Shown: positions 45,232-53,410 of the stretch, in pieces | Position numbering within the stretch: the stretch's first letter is position 1 | Layout: the number at the start of each line of letters is the position of its first letter | DNA from: Myxococcus landrumus | GTDB taxonomy: Bacteria > Myxococcota > Myxococcia > Myxococcales > Myxococcaceae | NCBI RefSeq assembly: GCF_017301635.1 | Contig: NZ_CP071091.1 | Coordinates: 6,460,001-6,524,000 of the forward strand | Length of the DNA stretch: 64,000 nt | Direction of reading: 5' to 3' | Position numbers and translations under genes: made by a program | The notes under the pieces: generated by a model | Told to the model about the DNA's origin: nothing | The model's database searches: none | What the model saw: only the letters and a program-made list of their open reading frames with translations

Positions 45232-46698
45232 ATGCCGAGCAATCCCTGGAGAACCCGCTGTGCCGCCGTGGTGTTCACCGCGTTGTCTTCACTCGTGGGG
45301 TGTGGAGAGGACACGCCGTCGCATCCCAACGAGCCGTCGACCCCGAAGGCCCGGCTGCGCATCATCCACGCCTCGCCGGATGCGCCCGCGGTGGACATCT
45401 ACGCGGAGGGCCAGAGCACGCCGCTCTTCAGCCACGTGAAGTATGGAGACACCACCTCCTACGCCTCGGTCCCCACGGGCACGTACAACGTCCAGGTGCG
45501 CGCGGCGGGCGCCGCGGCCACGTCCACGCCTGTCTATTCCACCGGACCACTGACGCTCGGCGAAGGGCACACGCTCAGCGCGGTGGCCGCGGGGCTGCTC
45601 TCGTCCTCCGAGTCGTCGCGAGCCTTCCGCGTGCTCCCGCTCACCGAGGGCTTCAACCCTCCCACGGACGGACGCACGCGCGTGCGCATCATCCATGCGG
45701 GCGCGGATGCCCCCGCCGTCTCCCTGGACGTCGGCGACGACGGCACCTCCGAAATCACCGGGCTGCAGCGCTTCCAGGACACGGGCGCCAGCGGCGTGGA
45801 GCTGCCCTCGGGGCAGGTCCTCCAGGTGGGCATCCGCACGGCGACCCACACGAAGGTGACGTCCTTCACCCTCCCCGCGCTTCCCTCGCGCGGTGAGCTG
45901 TTCGTCATCGCCACGGGTCAGCTCTCCGAGAAGCCCGGCGCGCCCGGGGGCTTCGGCCTGCTGGCCGCGGGCGTGGGCCTGGTCCGGCAGAATCCCGTCG
46001 TCTACGCGCTGCACGCGTCACCCGACGCGCCCTCGGTGGACATCTTCGCGGGCAACGCGGAGCTGGTGGATGGCCTGACCTTCGGCAACCTGTCCGCGCC
46101 CATCCAGGTGCCCCCGGGGCAGTACACCCTGGACTTCTTCGTCAACGTCTCCGGGAGCACGCGCCCCTCGGGCGCTCCCGCCGCCTCGCGCGCCACGCCC
46201 TCGCTGGTGGCCGGTCAGCGTTATCTCGCCCTGGCGTCAGGCTTCCTCAGCCCCGCCGCGAATGACCCGGTGGACTCCACCTTCGAGCTGCTCGCCTTCT
46301 CCGATGACTTCATCTCCGACGCGGACAGCCTGCGCCTGCGGGTCATCCATGCCTCGCCCGACGCGCCCGTCGTGGATGTGTCGCCGCTGGAGGCGGGGCT
46401 CGTCCCGGCCAGCGCGGCCTTCAACGACGTGCCCTACCGCCGGGCCTCCGCCCCCGAGGGCCTGGAGCTCCCCGCCGTGCAAGCCGTGGTGGGCGTGGCG
46501 GCGGCCTCCGCGTCGGACCGCGCGCCCGTGGCCCGGTTCCCGTTGGACACCGCCCCCTTCGTCGGCCGAGGCGTCTTCGCCGTGGCCCTGGGCGCCCTCA
46601 CTCCCACTGTTGGAGAAAACGAGCAGGGCTTCCGGCTGGTGCTCGTGGACACGCGGACTTCGCCTTGGAGTGCATTAGGTGTCCACCCTCTGCCGTAA
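45232..46698 (+). CDS. DUF4397-repeat lipoprotein
   Basis: 488 residues. MPSNPWRTRCAAVVFTALSS with lipobox LVGC, so a lipoprotein. Four copies of the DUF4397 start signature follow: RLRIIHASPDAPAVDIYAEG, RVRIIHAGADAPAVSLDVGD, VYALHASPDAPSVDIFAGN and RLRVIHASPDAPVVDVSPLE, each leading a domain of about 100 residues with a VPxGxY strand. The domains are beta-sandwich-like and probably bind partners at the cell surface; no enzymatic site seen. GAGGAGCGG sits six bases before the ATG at 45232 and fixes the start. A hairpin after the stop separates it from the RCC1 gene. Confidence 0.9.
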   Translation: MPSNPWRTRCAAVVFTALSSLVGCGEDTPSHPNEPSTPKARLRIIHASPDAPAVDIYAEGQSTPLFSHVKYGDTTSYASVPTGTYNVQVRAAGAAATSTPVYSTGPLTLGEGHTLSAVAAGLLSSSESSRAFRVLPLTEGFNPPTDGRTRVRIIHAGADAPAVSLDVGDDGTSEITGLQRFQDTGASGVELPSGQVLQVGIRTATHTKVTSFTLPALPSRGELFVIATGQLSEKPGAPGGFGLLAAGVGLVRQNPVVYALHASPDAPSVDIFAGNAELVDGLTFGNLSAPIQVPPGQYTLDFFVNVSGSTRPSGAPAASRATPSLVAGQRYLALASGFLSPAANDPVDSTFELLAFSDDFISDADSLRLRVIHASPDAPVVDVSPLEAGLVPASAAFNDVPYRRASAPEGLELPAVQAVVGVAAASASDRAPVARFPLDTAPFVGRGVFAVALGALTPTVGENEQGFRLVLVDTRTSPWSALGVHPLP

Positions 46699-46741
46699 CG
46701 TCTTTTCGTTGCGGACGTTCAAGCATTACCCAGGTCATCTG

Positions 46742-46776
46742 GCGGGCCCCGCGGAGCAGTCTTCCGTGGGGCCCGC
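46742..46776 (+). terminator. Hairpin between the DUF4397 and RCC1 genes
   Basis: GCGGGCCCCGCGG and CCGTGGGGCCCGC pair over 13 bp (one G-U), nine-base loop, 44 nt after the DUF4397 stop and 27 nt before the RCC1 start. No U-tract. Either a terminator or a leader structure of the RCC1-sigma-caspase operon. Confidence 0.5.
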
Positions 46777-46802
46777 TGGCTCGTTCGGTGGGAGTGGCGG
46801 TC

Positions 46803-48038
46803 ATGAAGCATCGCGTCGGGGTTGTTCTCGCATGCGTCGCGCTGACGAGCGCGTGCCTGGACCCCATCCAGAGCGCCACCGACACCGTCGAACCTCCCTG
46901 CGGGGAGCCCGGCGCCCCCCTGTGTCCGGCGCCGCCTCCTCCGCGGGGCCTGGCCAAGACGGTGACGGTGGGGAAGCAACACGCCTGCGCGCTGCTGGAG
47001 ACGGGCGGCGTGAAGTGCTGGGGCGGCACGGGGCTGGCGGGGGATGGAACACGCGCGCTGCGCCCCACGGCCGTGGCCGTGCGCGGCCTGGACCGGGGCG
47101 TGCTGACCATCGGCGCTGGCGTGGAGCACACCTGCGCGCTCCTGGAAGGGGGCGTCGTGCGGTGCTGGGGCGGCAACACCCGGTGGCAGCTCGCCATCGA
47201 AAACACCGAGCCCGCGCTGGAGCCCATCTCCATTGGCAAGCTGGGCTCCAACGTCATCGGGCTCGCCGTCGGTGACGAGCACTCCTGTTCGCTCCACGCG
47301 GGGGGCGCGGTGAAGTGCTGGGGAAACAACGACGACTTCCAGCTCGGGGTGGACCCCGCCAGCATGCCTCGCGGCCCGTCGCCCACGCCCGTGTCCGTGG
47401 AGGGGCTGCCCAGCGACGTCACCGTCATCGCCGCGGGGGGCAAGCACACGTGCATCGCCACCGTGGACGGCCAGGCGTGGTGCTGGGGTGACAACACCTA
47501 CGGCGCCCTGGGGGATGGCCAGGCGGCGCCCCTGCTCCGCTCGCTTCCCGTCCAGGTGCAGGGGCTCTCCGGCCCCGTGCGCGCGTTGACGGCGGGCACG
47601 AGTCACACGTGCGCCCGCGTGGGGGATGGCGACATCGAGTGCTGGGGCCTCAACGCCTCGGGCGAGCTGGGAGATGACACCGCGTTGAACCGCGTCGTCC
47701 CCGTGCGGCCGGCGGGACTGCCCTCGGACATGCGTCAGGTGCGAGCGGGGGGTGGCAGCACCTGCGCGCTGAGCATGGACGGACGGGCGCGCTGCTGGGG
47801 GGCGAATGCCGCGGGGCAACTGGGGGACGGGACGCTGCTCCACCGGCCCGCTCCGGTGGGCGTGTCGGACCTGGGCGGTGAAGTCGTGGATGTGGACACG
47901 GGTGCGTCGAACACATGCGCGGTGCTGCGGGACGGGCGCGTGCAGTGCTGGGGCAGCAATGCCACCGGCCAGTTGGGGGACGGGTCGCAGACGGACCGCA
48001 CGACGCCCGTGGTGGTGCAGGGGCTTGGGGCCCCCTGA
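46803..48038 (+). CDS. RCC1-repeat lipoprotein, first gene of the sigma/caspase operon
   Basis: 411 residues. MKHRVGVVLACVALTSAC is a lipoprotein signal (lipobox TSAC). Then seven RCC1-type blades, each with a C-A-L/C-W-G pattern (HACALLETGGVKCWGG, HTCALLEGGVVRCWGG, HSCSLHAGGAVKCWGN, HTCIATVDGQAWCWGD, HTCARVGDGDIECWGL, STCALSMDGRARCWGA, NTCAVLRDGRVQCWGS). Two Cys per blade probably lock each one by a disulfide, which fits the periplasm or cell surface. RCC1-like propellers bind proteins. Only 13 bases separate it from the sigma factor gene, so it may be the sensor or substrate side of the same system; that is inference. Confidence 0.88.
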   Translation: MKHRVGVVLACVALTSACLDPIQSATDTVEPPCGEPGAPLCPAPPPPRGLAKTVTVGKQHACALLETGGVKCWGGTGLAGDGTRALRPTAVAVRGLDRGVLTIGAGVEHTCALLEGGVVRCWGGNTRWQLAIENTEPALEPISIGKLGSNVIGLAVGDEHSCSLHAGGAVKCWGNNDDFQLGVDPASMPRGPSPTPVSVEGLPSDVTVIAAGGKHTCIATVDGQAWCWGDNTYGALGDGQAAPLLRSLPVQVQGLSGPVRALTAGTSHTCARVGDGDIECWGLNASGELGDDTALNRVVPVRPAGLPSDMRQVRAGGGSTCALSMDGRARCWGANAAGQLGDGTLLHRPAPVGVSDLGGEVVDVDTGASNTCAVLRDGRVQCWGSNATGQLGDGSQTDRTTPVVVQGLGAP

Positions 48039-48051
48039 GAGGGAGAATGGA

Positions 48052-48738
48052 ATGTCGCTGCTGAGGGAGAACCCGAAGTTGCTGGAGTCCTTTCGCCGGG
48101 GAGAGCCGGAGGCGCTCACCCGCGTGTACCAGGCCTATTCGGCGCATGTGGCGCGCTTCCTGTCGCGCACCTACGTGTCCCATGGTCCTGGAGGACTGGC
48201 GCGCGTGGGGCCTCTCGACCTGGAGGCCGCGCACCAGGAGACCTTCGTGCGCGCCTTCCGGGAGCAGGCGCGGCTGGCCTACGACGGCGTGCGGCCGTTC
48301 TCCGCGTGGCTGAACGCGGTGGCACGGCAGGCCGCGGTGGATGTGCTGCGCGCCGCTGGACGCATCGCCCGAGAGGCGGTGCCCTTGGATGACACGCTCA
48401 TGGCGGAGCGGCTGGCGAGCAACGCCCCATCTCCCGAGGACCGCGCGCTGGAGGTGGAGACGCGGGAGCTGGTGACGCGCTTCCTCGCGGGGCTCGACGA
48501 GCCGACGCGCAGGTTGGCGGACCTGCGCTTCGTGCAGGGACTCTCCCAGGAGCGCGCGGGCCAGGTGCTGGGGCTGTCCCGGCAGGAGCTGCGGACGCGC
48601 GAGAACAAGCTGCGCCGCGCGATGACCACGTTCCTGGTGGAGGAAGGCTGGCTCACCCCCGAGTCGTCCGACGCCGTGCCCTCCGCCGCCGCCACCGCCG
48701 CCTTGCTGGCCATTCTCTTCCCCCACTTCGTGCCCTGA
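48052..48738 (+). CDS. Sigma-70 family (ECF-like) RNA polymerase sigma factor
   Basis: 228 residues. Region 2 at about 20-103 (EALTRVYQAYSAHVARFLSR, the HQETFVRAFREQARLAYDG core, RPFSAWLNAVARQAAVDVLR) and region 4 at about 138-190 (RFLAGLDEPTRRLADLRFVQ, GLSQERAGQVLGLSRQELRT). The loop between them is short, as in ECF sigma factors. The protein ends with an unusual Ala-rich, hydrophobic tail (AATAALLAILFPHFVP) that may hold it at the membrane or at the anti-sigma protein. Next gene is a membrane protein with an anti-sigma motif, 16 bases after. Target promoters not identified. Confidence 0.9.
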   Translation: MSLLRENPKLLESFRRGEPEALTRVYQAYSAHVARFLSRTYVSHGPGGLARVGPLDLEAAHQETFVRAFREQARLAYDGVRPFSAWLNAVARQAAVDVLRAAGRIAREAVPLDDTLMAERLASNAPSPEDRALEVETRELVTRFLAGLDEPTRRLADLRFVQGLSQERAGQVLGLSRQELRTRENKLRRAMTTFLVEEGWLTPESSDAVPSAAATAALLAILFPHFVP

Positions 48739-48754
48739 CTCGAGCAACCTGACC

Positions 48755-49672
48755 ATGGCCTTGTTCTCCTCACACGTGGACCAACAGCTCGTCCACCTCG
48801 CCAACAACGGCGTCCTGCCGCCTCGCCAGTGGAGCCGGGTGCTGCGCCATGCCCGGGACTGCGCGAGGTGCGGCGCGCGCTACGAGCGGGTGATGAACCT
48901 GCGCCGCGTCTTCGCGCGCGACACCGTCACGGAGCCATCCGGAGGAGAGCTGGAGTGGCTCGCGACGCATCGGCTGGCCAGCGTGCTCGACACGGTGGAT
49001 TGGGAGTCGCGGCATGGAGGCTCCGGGCGTGCGCCGGGCGAAGCGCGCAGTGACACGGGCGTGCGCCGGGCGCATCGCTGGTGGTTGCAGCGGGTGTTCT
49101 CCAAGCGCGTGGCTTCGACGGAGGAGCAGGCGCGGCTGGGCGCTCCGGCGCGCGAGGGCCGAGGGTGGGCCCACCGGCTCCTGGACACGCTCCACTTGAG
49201 CCCCGTGGGTGGAGCCTGGGTCGTCGCGCTGATGGCGGCGGGGGGACTCCTGTGGCTGAGCCTTCCTTCCGAGACCACCGAGTGGGGCGTGCGCGGACAG
49301 GGGCAGGCCGTGGCGGTGCGCTTGTTCTGTGTCCCCGACAAGACGGAGCTTCGGGAGGTGCGGGGCGAAGGCACCTGTCCGGCGGGGGCGTCGCTGGCGT
49401 TCGCCGCGGGGGCTCGGGCTCCGTACACGCACGTCGCCGTGACGATTCGCACGAGTCAGGGTGTGCGCGTGGAGGGCCCGTTCGAGGTGCAGGCATCGCC
49501 GGGCGCGGAGACGGCGCTGGACCTCACGCCTCGGATGCCTGTCAACGGGGAGGTGCGGCTCACCACCACGTTCGCGAACAGCGCGGCCGCGGCGCTCGCC
49601 GCGGCGAAGGGTGAAGCCGTGCGCGATGCCGTGCAGTTCCACCACCGCGTGCGCGTGGGGGACTCACGATGA
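48755..49672 (+). CDS. Membrane anti-sigma factor with ZAS motif
   Basis: 305 residues. The cytoplasmic N-terminus has HARDCARC (His32, Cys36, Cys39), the H-x3-C-x2-C zinc-binding motif of ZAS anti-sigma factors. A basic linker leads to a single membrane segment at about 153-170 (GAWVVALMAAGGLLWLSL), and about 135 residues lie outside, including two Cys (FCVP and GTCP) and a beta-rich end. This is the expected layout for a protein that holds the neighbouring sigma factor until its outside domain is cut. The gene's stop overlaps the start of a 34-codon ORF (ATGA). No signature of a particular anti-sigma subfamily was seen beyond the ZAS motif. Confidence 0.85.
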   Translation: MALFSSHVDQQLVHLANNGVLPPRQWSRVLRHARDCARCGARYERVMNLRRVFARDTVTEPSGGELEWLATHRLASVLDTVDWESRHGGSGRAPGEARSDTGVRRAHRWWLQRVFSKRVASTEEQARLGAPAREGRGWAHRLLDTLHLSPVGGAWVVALMAAGGLLWLSLPSETTEWGVRGQGQAVAVRLFCVPDKTELREVRGEGTCPAGASLAFAAGARAPYTHVAVTIRTSQGVRVEGPFEVQASPGAETALDLTPRMPVNGEVRLTTTFANSAAAALAAAKGEAVRDAVQFHHRVRVGDSR

Positions 49673-49773
49673 GACCGGTGAACGACGTGTTCATGTTTCG
49701 ACTCCGTACCCAGTGGCGCGCGAGTGCTGGCGTGAACCTCTACTCCTCCGAGCACGCGGGAGACGTCCCATGA
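49669..49773 (+). CDS. 34-codon ORF coupled to both neighbours
   Basis: Too short for most gene finders. It starts MRPVNDVFMFRLRTQWRASA and ends ...EHAGDVP. Its ATG overlaps the anti-sigma stop (ATGA) and its own stop overlaps the caspase start (ATGA), so ribosomes could pass through all three. The first 54 bases match the first 54 bases of the caspase gene at 38 positions (MRPVNDVFMFRLRTQW against MTPASDVGMFRLCALW), which suggests a partial duplication of that gene's start. Either a remnant or a small coupling peptide. Confidence 0.45.
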   Translation: MRPVNDVFMFRLRTQWRASAGVNLYSSEHAGDVP

Positions 49774-51506
49774 CCCCAGCAAGCGACGTGGGCATGTTTC
49801 GACTCTGTGCTTTGTGGCTTGCCTGTGTCGCGACGGGAAGCATCGCCCAGCCCGTCGATGCGCCCACCTCGGAGCCAAGTCCCGTACGACGCGCGCTGGT
49901 CGTCGCCTTCAACGGCAGCGATGCCCCCGGAATGCCGCCCTTGCGCTACGCCGATGATGACGGCGTGCGCTGGGCGGAGACGCTCAGGCGCCTGGGCGTG
50001 GACGTGCTGCTGCTCACCGTGCCCGACGCGGACACCGCGAAAGTCGAACGCCGTCAATTGACGGAGGTCCGCGCGCCCACGCTCGCCGCGCTCGATGAGG
50101 CCGTGGCGATGTTCTCCCGGCGCAACCTGGAGGACCGCGCGGCCGGCCGCACGGTGGACTTCCTCTTCATCTACGTGGGCCACGGCCGCACCAGCGAATC
50201 CTCGCGTGCGTACCTCACGCTCGCCGACGGACGGCTGGACCAGGAGGGTCTCTACTCGCGCGTGGTGGAGAAGCTCGACGCGGACTACGTGCACCTGCTC
50301 GTGGATGCCTGCCACGCCGCGGGGGTCGTGGGCAGTCGCGGCGACCCCCTGGTGCTCACGCGACTGCGACGCGCCCTGGAGCAGGAACAACTCGCGGGCC
50401 ACCCTCGCGTGGGCGCCATCTTCGCGGAGAGCAACGAAGGCGAGACCCACGAGTGGTCCCGCATCCGCGCGGGTGTCTTCAGTCATGCGGCACGCTCCGC
50501 GCTGATGGGGGGCGCGGACGTCAACCATGACGGGCTCGTGGAATACAGCGAGCTCGACGCCTTCGTGGCCGCGGCGATTCGCGGCGTCAAATCACCTCAA
50601 GCCCGGCTCGCGGTGCGAACCTTCCCTCCCGCGCTCAGCCCCTCGCGCCCCCTCGTCGGCCCCGCACCCGATGGGCCTCGACTCCACCTGCCCGCGACAC
50701 CGGGCGGCGCGCGCATCTCCGTGGAGGATGCCTCGGGAGTCCGGCTCGCGGATGCACATCAGGCCGCGGGAGAGACGCTGTCCCTCGCGCTGCCCGAGCG
50801 AGAGGTGTACTGGCTGAGCACCCCCACGGGCGAAGCACGCGTGCGACGCGAGGACCTGGACGAGGGCTCGCTTCCACGCCTCACCGAGCCCGAGGTGGCC
50901 CTGCGTGGCGCCACCGAGGAGAGCCTGCTCCAGGGCCTCTTCGCCCTGCCCTTCGGACGCGACTTCTACGAGGGCTACGTCACCTCCTCCGGCATCGCCG
51001 CCGTGGACTTCACCGGCCCCCTGCGCGCCGACGGCCCCTCGGGACTTCCCCGCTCGCTGGGGCTTGAAATCGGCTTCACGCTGTCGACCGCGCCCCTGGG
51101 TGGCACGGGGGCCGCCAGGGGACTGGCCCTGTCATGGCGGATGCCGGGCCCCGGCCTCCTTCGCTGGGGCGTGCGAGCCACCTACGCGATGGCCCCGAAC
51201 TCCTGGGTGGACGACGCCACGCTCCAGCGCGTGGCCGTGATGGCCCTGGGGGGACTGCACGGCCGAGGCGACCTGGCCCCCTTCGCCGAAGTGGGCGCGG
51301 GGTGGCTGATGCTCGTGGTGGACCGCGCCAATAGCAGGCAAGGCGACTCCGCCGGATTCACCGCCCGCTCCGCCGCGGGCCTCCGCTGGCGGCCTGGAGA
51401 TTTCGGGCTGCGCGGCGGACTGACCTTGGACCTGGACTCGGCCCGCGAGGATGGACGTCGCCGTGCGCGTCTGGTCCCCGGCCTGGAGCTGGGGCTGGAG
51501 CGCTGA
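49770..51506 (+). CDS. Caspase-family (C14) protease with signal peptide and C-terminal barrel-like region
   Basis: 578 residues. ATG at 49770 with GGGAG upstream. A signal peptide (FRLCALWLACVATGSIAQ) ends near residue 27. The caspase p20-like fold follows at about 38-270: RRALVVAFNGS, catalytic His138 in FIYVGHGR and Cys181 in LLVDACHAAG. At 250-261 DVNHDGLVEYSE is a near-perfect EF-hand calcium loop. A linker and small beta domain (about 300-370) lead to the last 200 residues with alternating hydrophobic strands (LGLEIGFTLSTAP, GLALSWRMPG, RWGVRATYAMAP, FAEVGAGWLMLVV, LRGGLTLDLDSA), ending VPGLELGLER, as in small outer-membrane barrels. So a protease facing the periplasm, probably fixed in the outer membrane. 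Confidence 0.85.
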   Translation: MTPASDVGMFRLCALWLACVATGSIAQPVDAPTSEPSPVRRALVVAFNGSDAPGMPPLRYADDDGVRWAETLRRLGVDVLLLTVPDADTAKVERRQLTEVRAPTLAALDEAVAMFSRRNLEDRAAGRTVDFLFIYVGHGRTSESSRAYLTLADGRLDQEGLYSRVVEKLDADYVHLLVDACHAAGVVGSRGDPLVLTRLRRALEQEQLAGHPRVGAIFAESNEGETHEWSRIRAGVFSHAARSALMGGADVNHDGLVEYSELDAFVAAAIRGVKSPQARLAVRTFPPALSPSRPLVGPAPDGPRLHLPATPGGARISVEDASGVRLADAHQAAGETLSLALPEREVYWLSTPTGEARVRREDLDEGSLPRLTEPEVALRGATEESLLQGLFALPFGRDFYEGYVTSSGIAAVDFTGPLRADGPSGLPRSLGLEIGFTLSTAPLGGTGAARGLALSWRMPGPGLLRWGVRATYAMAPNSWVDDATLQRVAVMALGGLHGRGDLAPFAEVGAGWLMLVVDRANSRQGDSAGFTARSAAGLRWRPGDFGLRGGLTLDLDSAREDGRRRARLVPGLELGLER

Positions 51507-51652
51507 GCGAGGTCGACGCCGTCCACACCGTGGCCAGGGCACTGTGAACGGCGTTGACACCGTGGGCCTCGCGGAGACGCAAGCCCCTGGAATCAGGCCG
51601 TGACGCCCATGGCAGGTCCCTTGCGATGGACCCACTCCGAAAGGGGCGGGTC

Positions 51653-52888
51653 ATGGACGCGAGCGGTACGCGATGGGGCGAGGCACGTTGGGACACGGGC
51701 AAGGTGGCGCGGTGGAGCGTGCTCCACCTGGGGGCGGCGGCGGGCGGAGTGCTGTGCTTCTCCTGGAGCGCGGTGGCGGTGTTCGCCGGGCTGCTGGTGG
51801 TGACCCTGGGCCTGGGTGTCTCGGTGGGCATCCATCGCGGCGTCATCCACCGGGCCTTCCGTGCCTCGCGTGGAGTGGAGCGGGTGCTGGGGTTCATCGG
51901 CACACTCGCGGGACTGGGCGGTGTCCTCGGCATGAGCCGGATGCACCAGTTGCGCGACTTCCACCAGAACCAGCCGGAGTCCGAGTGCCCCGAGTACTTC
52001 GGCTATCGCGAGGGCTTCACGAGCGCGATGACCCACGCGCTCTTCCGCACCTGGCACGTGCGCGATGAGAACCTCTACCCGCCCGTGGCTCGCGACGTCG
52101 TCGAGGACTCGTTCTTCCGTGCACTGGAGCGCGCGGGCCTGTGGCTCCAGGTGCCGTTGGCCCTCGTGCTGTACGCGGTGGGCGGGCCGTCGTGGGTGGC
52201 GTGGGGCATCTTCGTGCGGCTGGCGCTCACGCAGGACGGCTTCTGGTTCGTCCACTACGTGAGCCACGTCGAGGGCGAGCAGCCCTACGAGCTGCCCGGC
52301 TGCGCGGAGCAGGGCCGCAACGCGGGCTGGCTCGCCGTCGTGAGCATGGGGGAGTCGTGGCACAACAACCACCACGCCTATCCCGGCTCGGCGCGCATGG
52401 GGTTTGGCTGGAAGCAGCCGGACCCGGGCTGGTGGATGGTGCGAGGGCTCGCGGCGCTGGGACTGGTGACAGAGGTGAAGACCCCCAGGAACCTGGAGCC
52501 ACGCGCGGGGACTCGCGAGCAGGAGAGCCCGACACGCAATGACTCGCAGCCGAAGACCTTGCGCAAGAAAGGAACGCCTGGGGTTCCACCAGCGACGGCG
52601 AGCAGGAAGCCGGTCTGTCAATCCCGCACAGCCCTCGCAAGAGGATGGAGGCATTCCCCATGCGTCGTTCGCGTGTACTTCTGGCCGTCGCTTTCCTGTC
52701 GTTGGGCGCGTGTGGTGAAGACCCTGGAGAGGGCCCGGAAGAGCCCGTGGACTACCGAGGCAACGTCACGGGCAGCTACCTCGCCTCGGGGACGCTGCGC
52801 GCCACCATCGACGGGCAGCCCACGTCCACTCCCATCACCTCGACGGTCGTTCGAATCTCCGCGGCCGCCAGCAGCATCTCGGCCCTGA
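51653..52888 (+). CDS. Fatty acid desaturase-like membrane protein with odd C-terminal extension
   Basis: 411 residues from the ATG at 51653 (AAAGGGGCGGG upstream; ATGs at 51626 and earlier possible). Two hydrophobic hairpins and His boxes HRGVIH (61-66), HQLRDFH (98-104, in place of the usual HxxHH) and HNNHH (237-241) place it in the acyl-CoA delta-9 desaturase superfamily, which introduces double bonds into acyl chains. Family-like sequence ends near residue 285 (VKTPRNLEPR). The frame then runs on for about 126 residues of Ser/Arg/Pro-rich, non-family sequence, the last 229 bases of it overlapping the next lipoprotein gene. A one-base shift near 52500 would give a stop at 52540-52542, so a frameshift that removed the normal end is likely. 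Confidence 0.75.
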   Translation: MDASGTRWGEARWDTGKVARWSVLHLGAAAGGVLCFSWSAVAVFAGLLVVTLGLGVSVGIHRGVIHRAFRASRGVERVLGFIGTLAGLGGVLGMSRMHQLRDFHQNQPESECPEYFGYREGFTSAMTHALFRTWHVRDENLYPPVARDVVEDSFFRALERAGLWLQVPLALVLYAVGGPSWVAWGIFVRLALTQDGFWFVHYVSHVEGEQPYELPGCAEQGRNAGWLAVVSMGESWHNNHHAYPGSARMGFGWKQPDPGWWMVRGLAALGLVTEVKTPRNLEPRAGTREQESPTRNDSQPKTLRKKGTPGVPPATASRKPVCQSRTALARGWRHSPCVVRVYFWPSLSCRWARVVKTLERARKSPWTTEATSRAATSPRGRCAPPSTGSPRPLPSPRRSFESPRPPAASRP

Positions 52889-53247
52889 CCCTCCGCATCG
52901 GGTCTTTGGACTGCACCAACGGCATCGAGGCGCGGATGACGGGCGCGCGCACGTTCGAGGTCCTCCGCGCGACGTGCCCGGTTCCCTCCAGCCAACCGGG
53001 CTGCACGTCCGTGCTCGAGCTGAGCAGTGGCCGTGGCGAGCGGAGTCCCGAAAGCCGCCTCACGCTCATGCTCGGGGGCTATCTCAAGCTGACGTGCGGC
53101 AACACCTCCGACTCCGCGGTGGTCAGCATGGACTTCTCCGGCACCCACTCGGGCGCCGCGCTCCCCGACACGTCGCCCGAGGCGCTCTCGACGTCATCGA
53201 ATCTGTCCACCCTCCTGCGAGACCTCACCCGCCTGTCGCGCGACTGA
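52660..53247 (+). CDS. Lipoprotein, paralogue of the next gene
   Basis: 195 residues. MRRSRVLLAVAFLSLGAC is a lipoprotein signal with lipobox LGAC, after GGAGG eight bases upstream. The mature part opens with NVTGSYLASGTLRATIDG and has repeated beta strands and three Cys (LDCTNG, RATCPV, PGCTS, LTCGN), probably disulfide-linked. The next gene has the same opening. Function unknown. Its first 229 bases overlap the desaturase frame, but the signal peptide and ribosome-binding site argue that this is the real gene. Confidence 0.82.
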   Translation: MRRSRVLLAVAFLSLGACGEDPGEGPEEPVDYRGNVTGSYLASGTLRATIDGQPTSTPITSTVVRISAAASSISALTLRIGSLDCTNGIEARMTGARTFEVLRATCPVPSSQPGCTSVLELSSGRGERSPESRLTLMLGGYLKLTCGNTSDSAVVSMDFSGTHSGAALPDTSPEALSTSSNLSTLLRDLTRLSRD

Positions 53248-53410
53248 CGCGGCTTCGCCCTCGAGCAGGAGCTGGGGCCCGGACCGCAGGTCAAAACCGG
53301 ACGCCCACCCCGGTTCATCCTGGAGCAAAGCGCGACACCGAATTGCACGCGCGCAACCGCACCGGAATACTCCCAGGCCAGGCTCCCAGTGGAGCGCGGA
53401 GGACTCTCGC

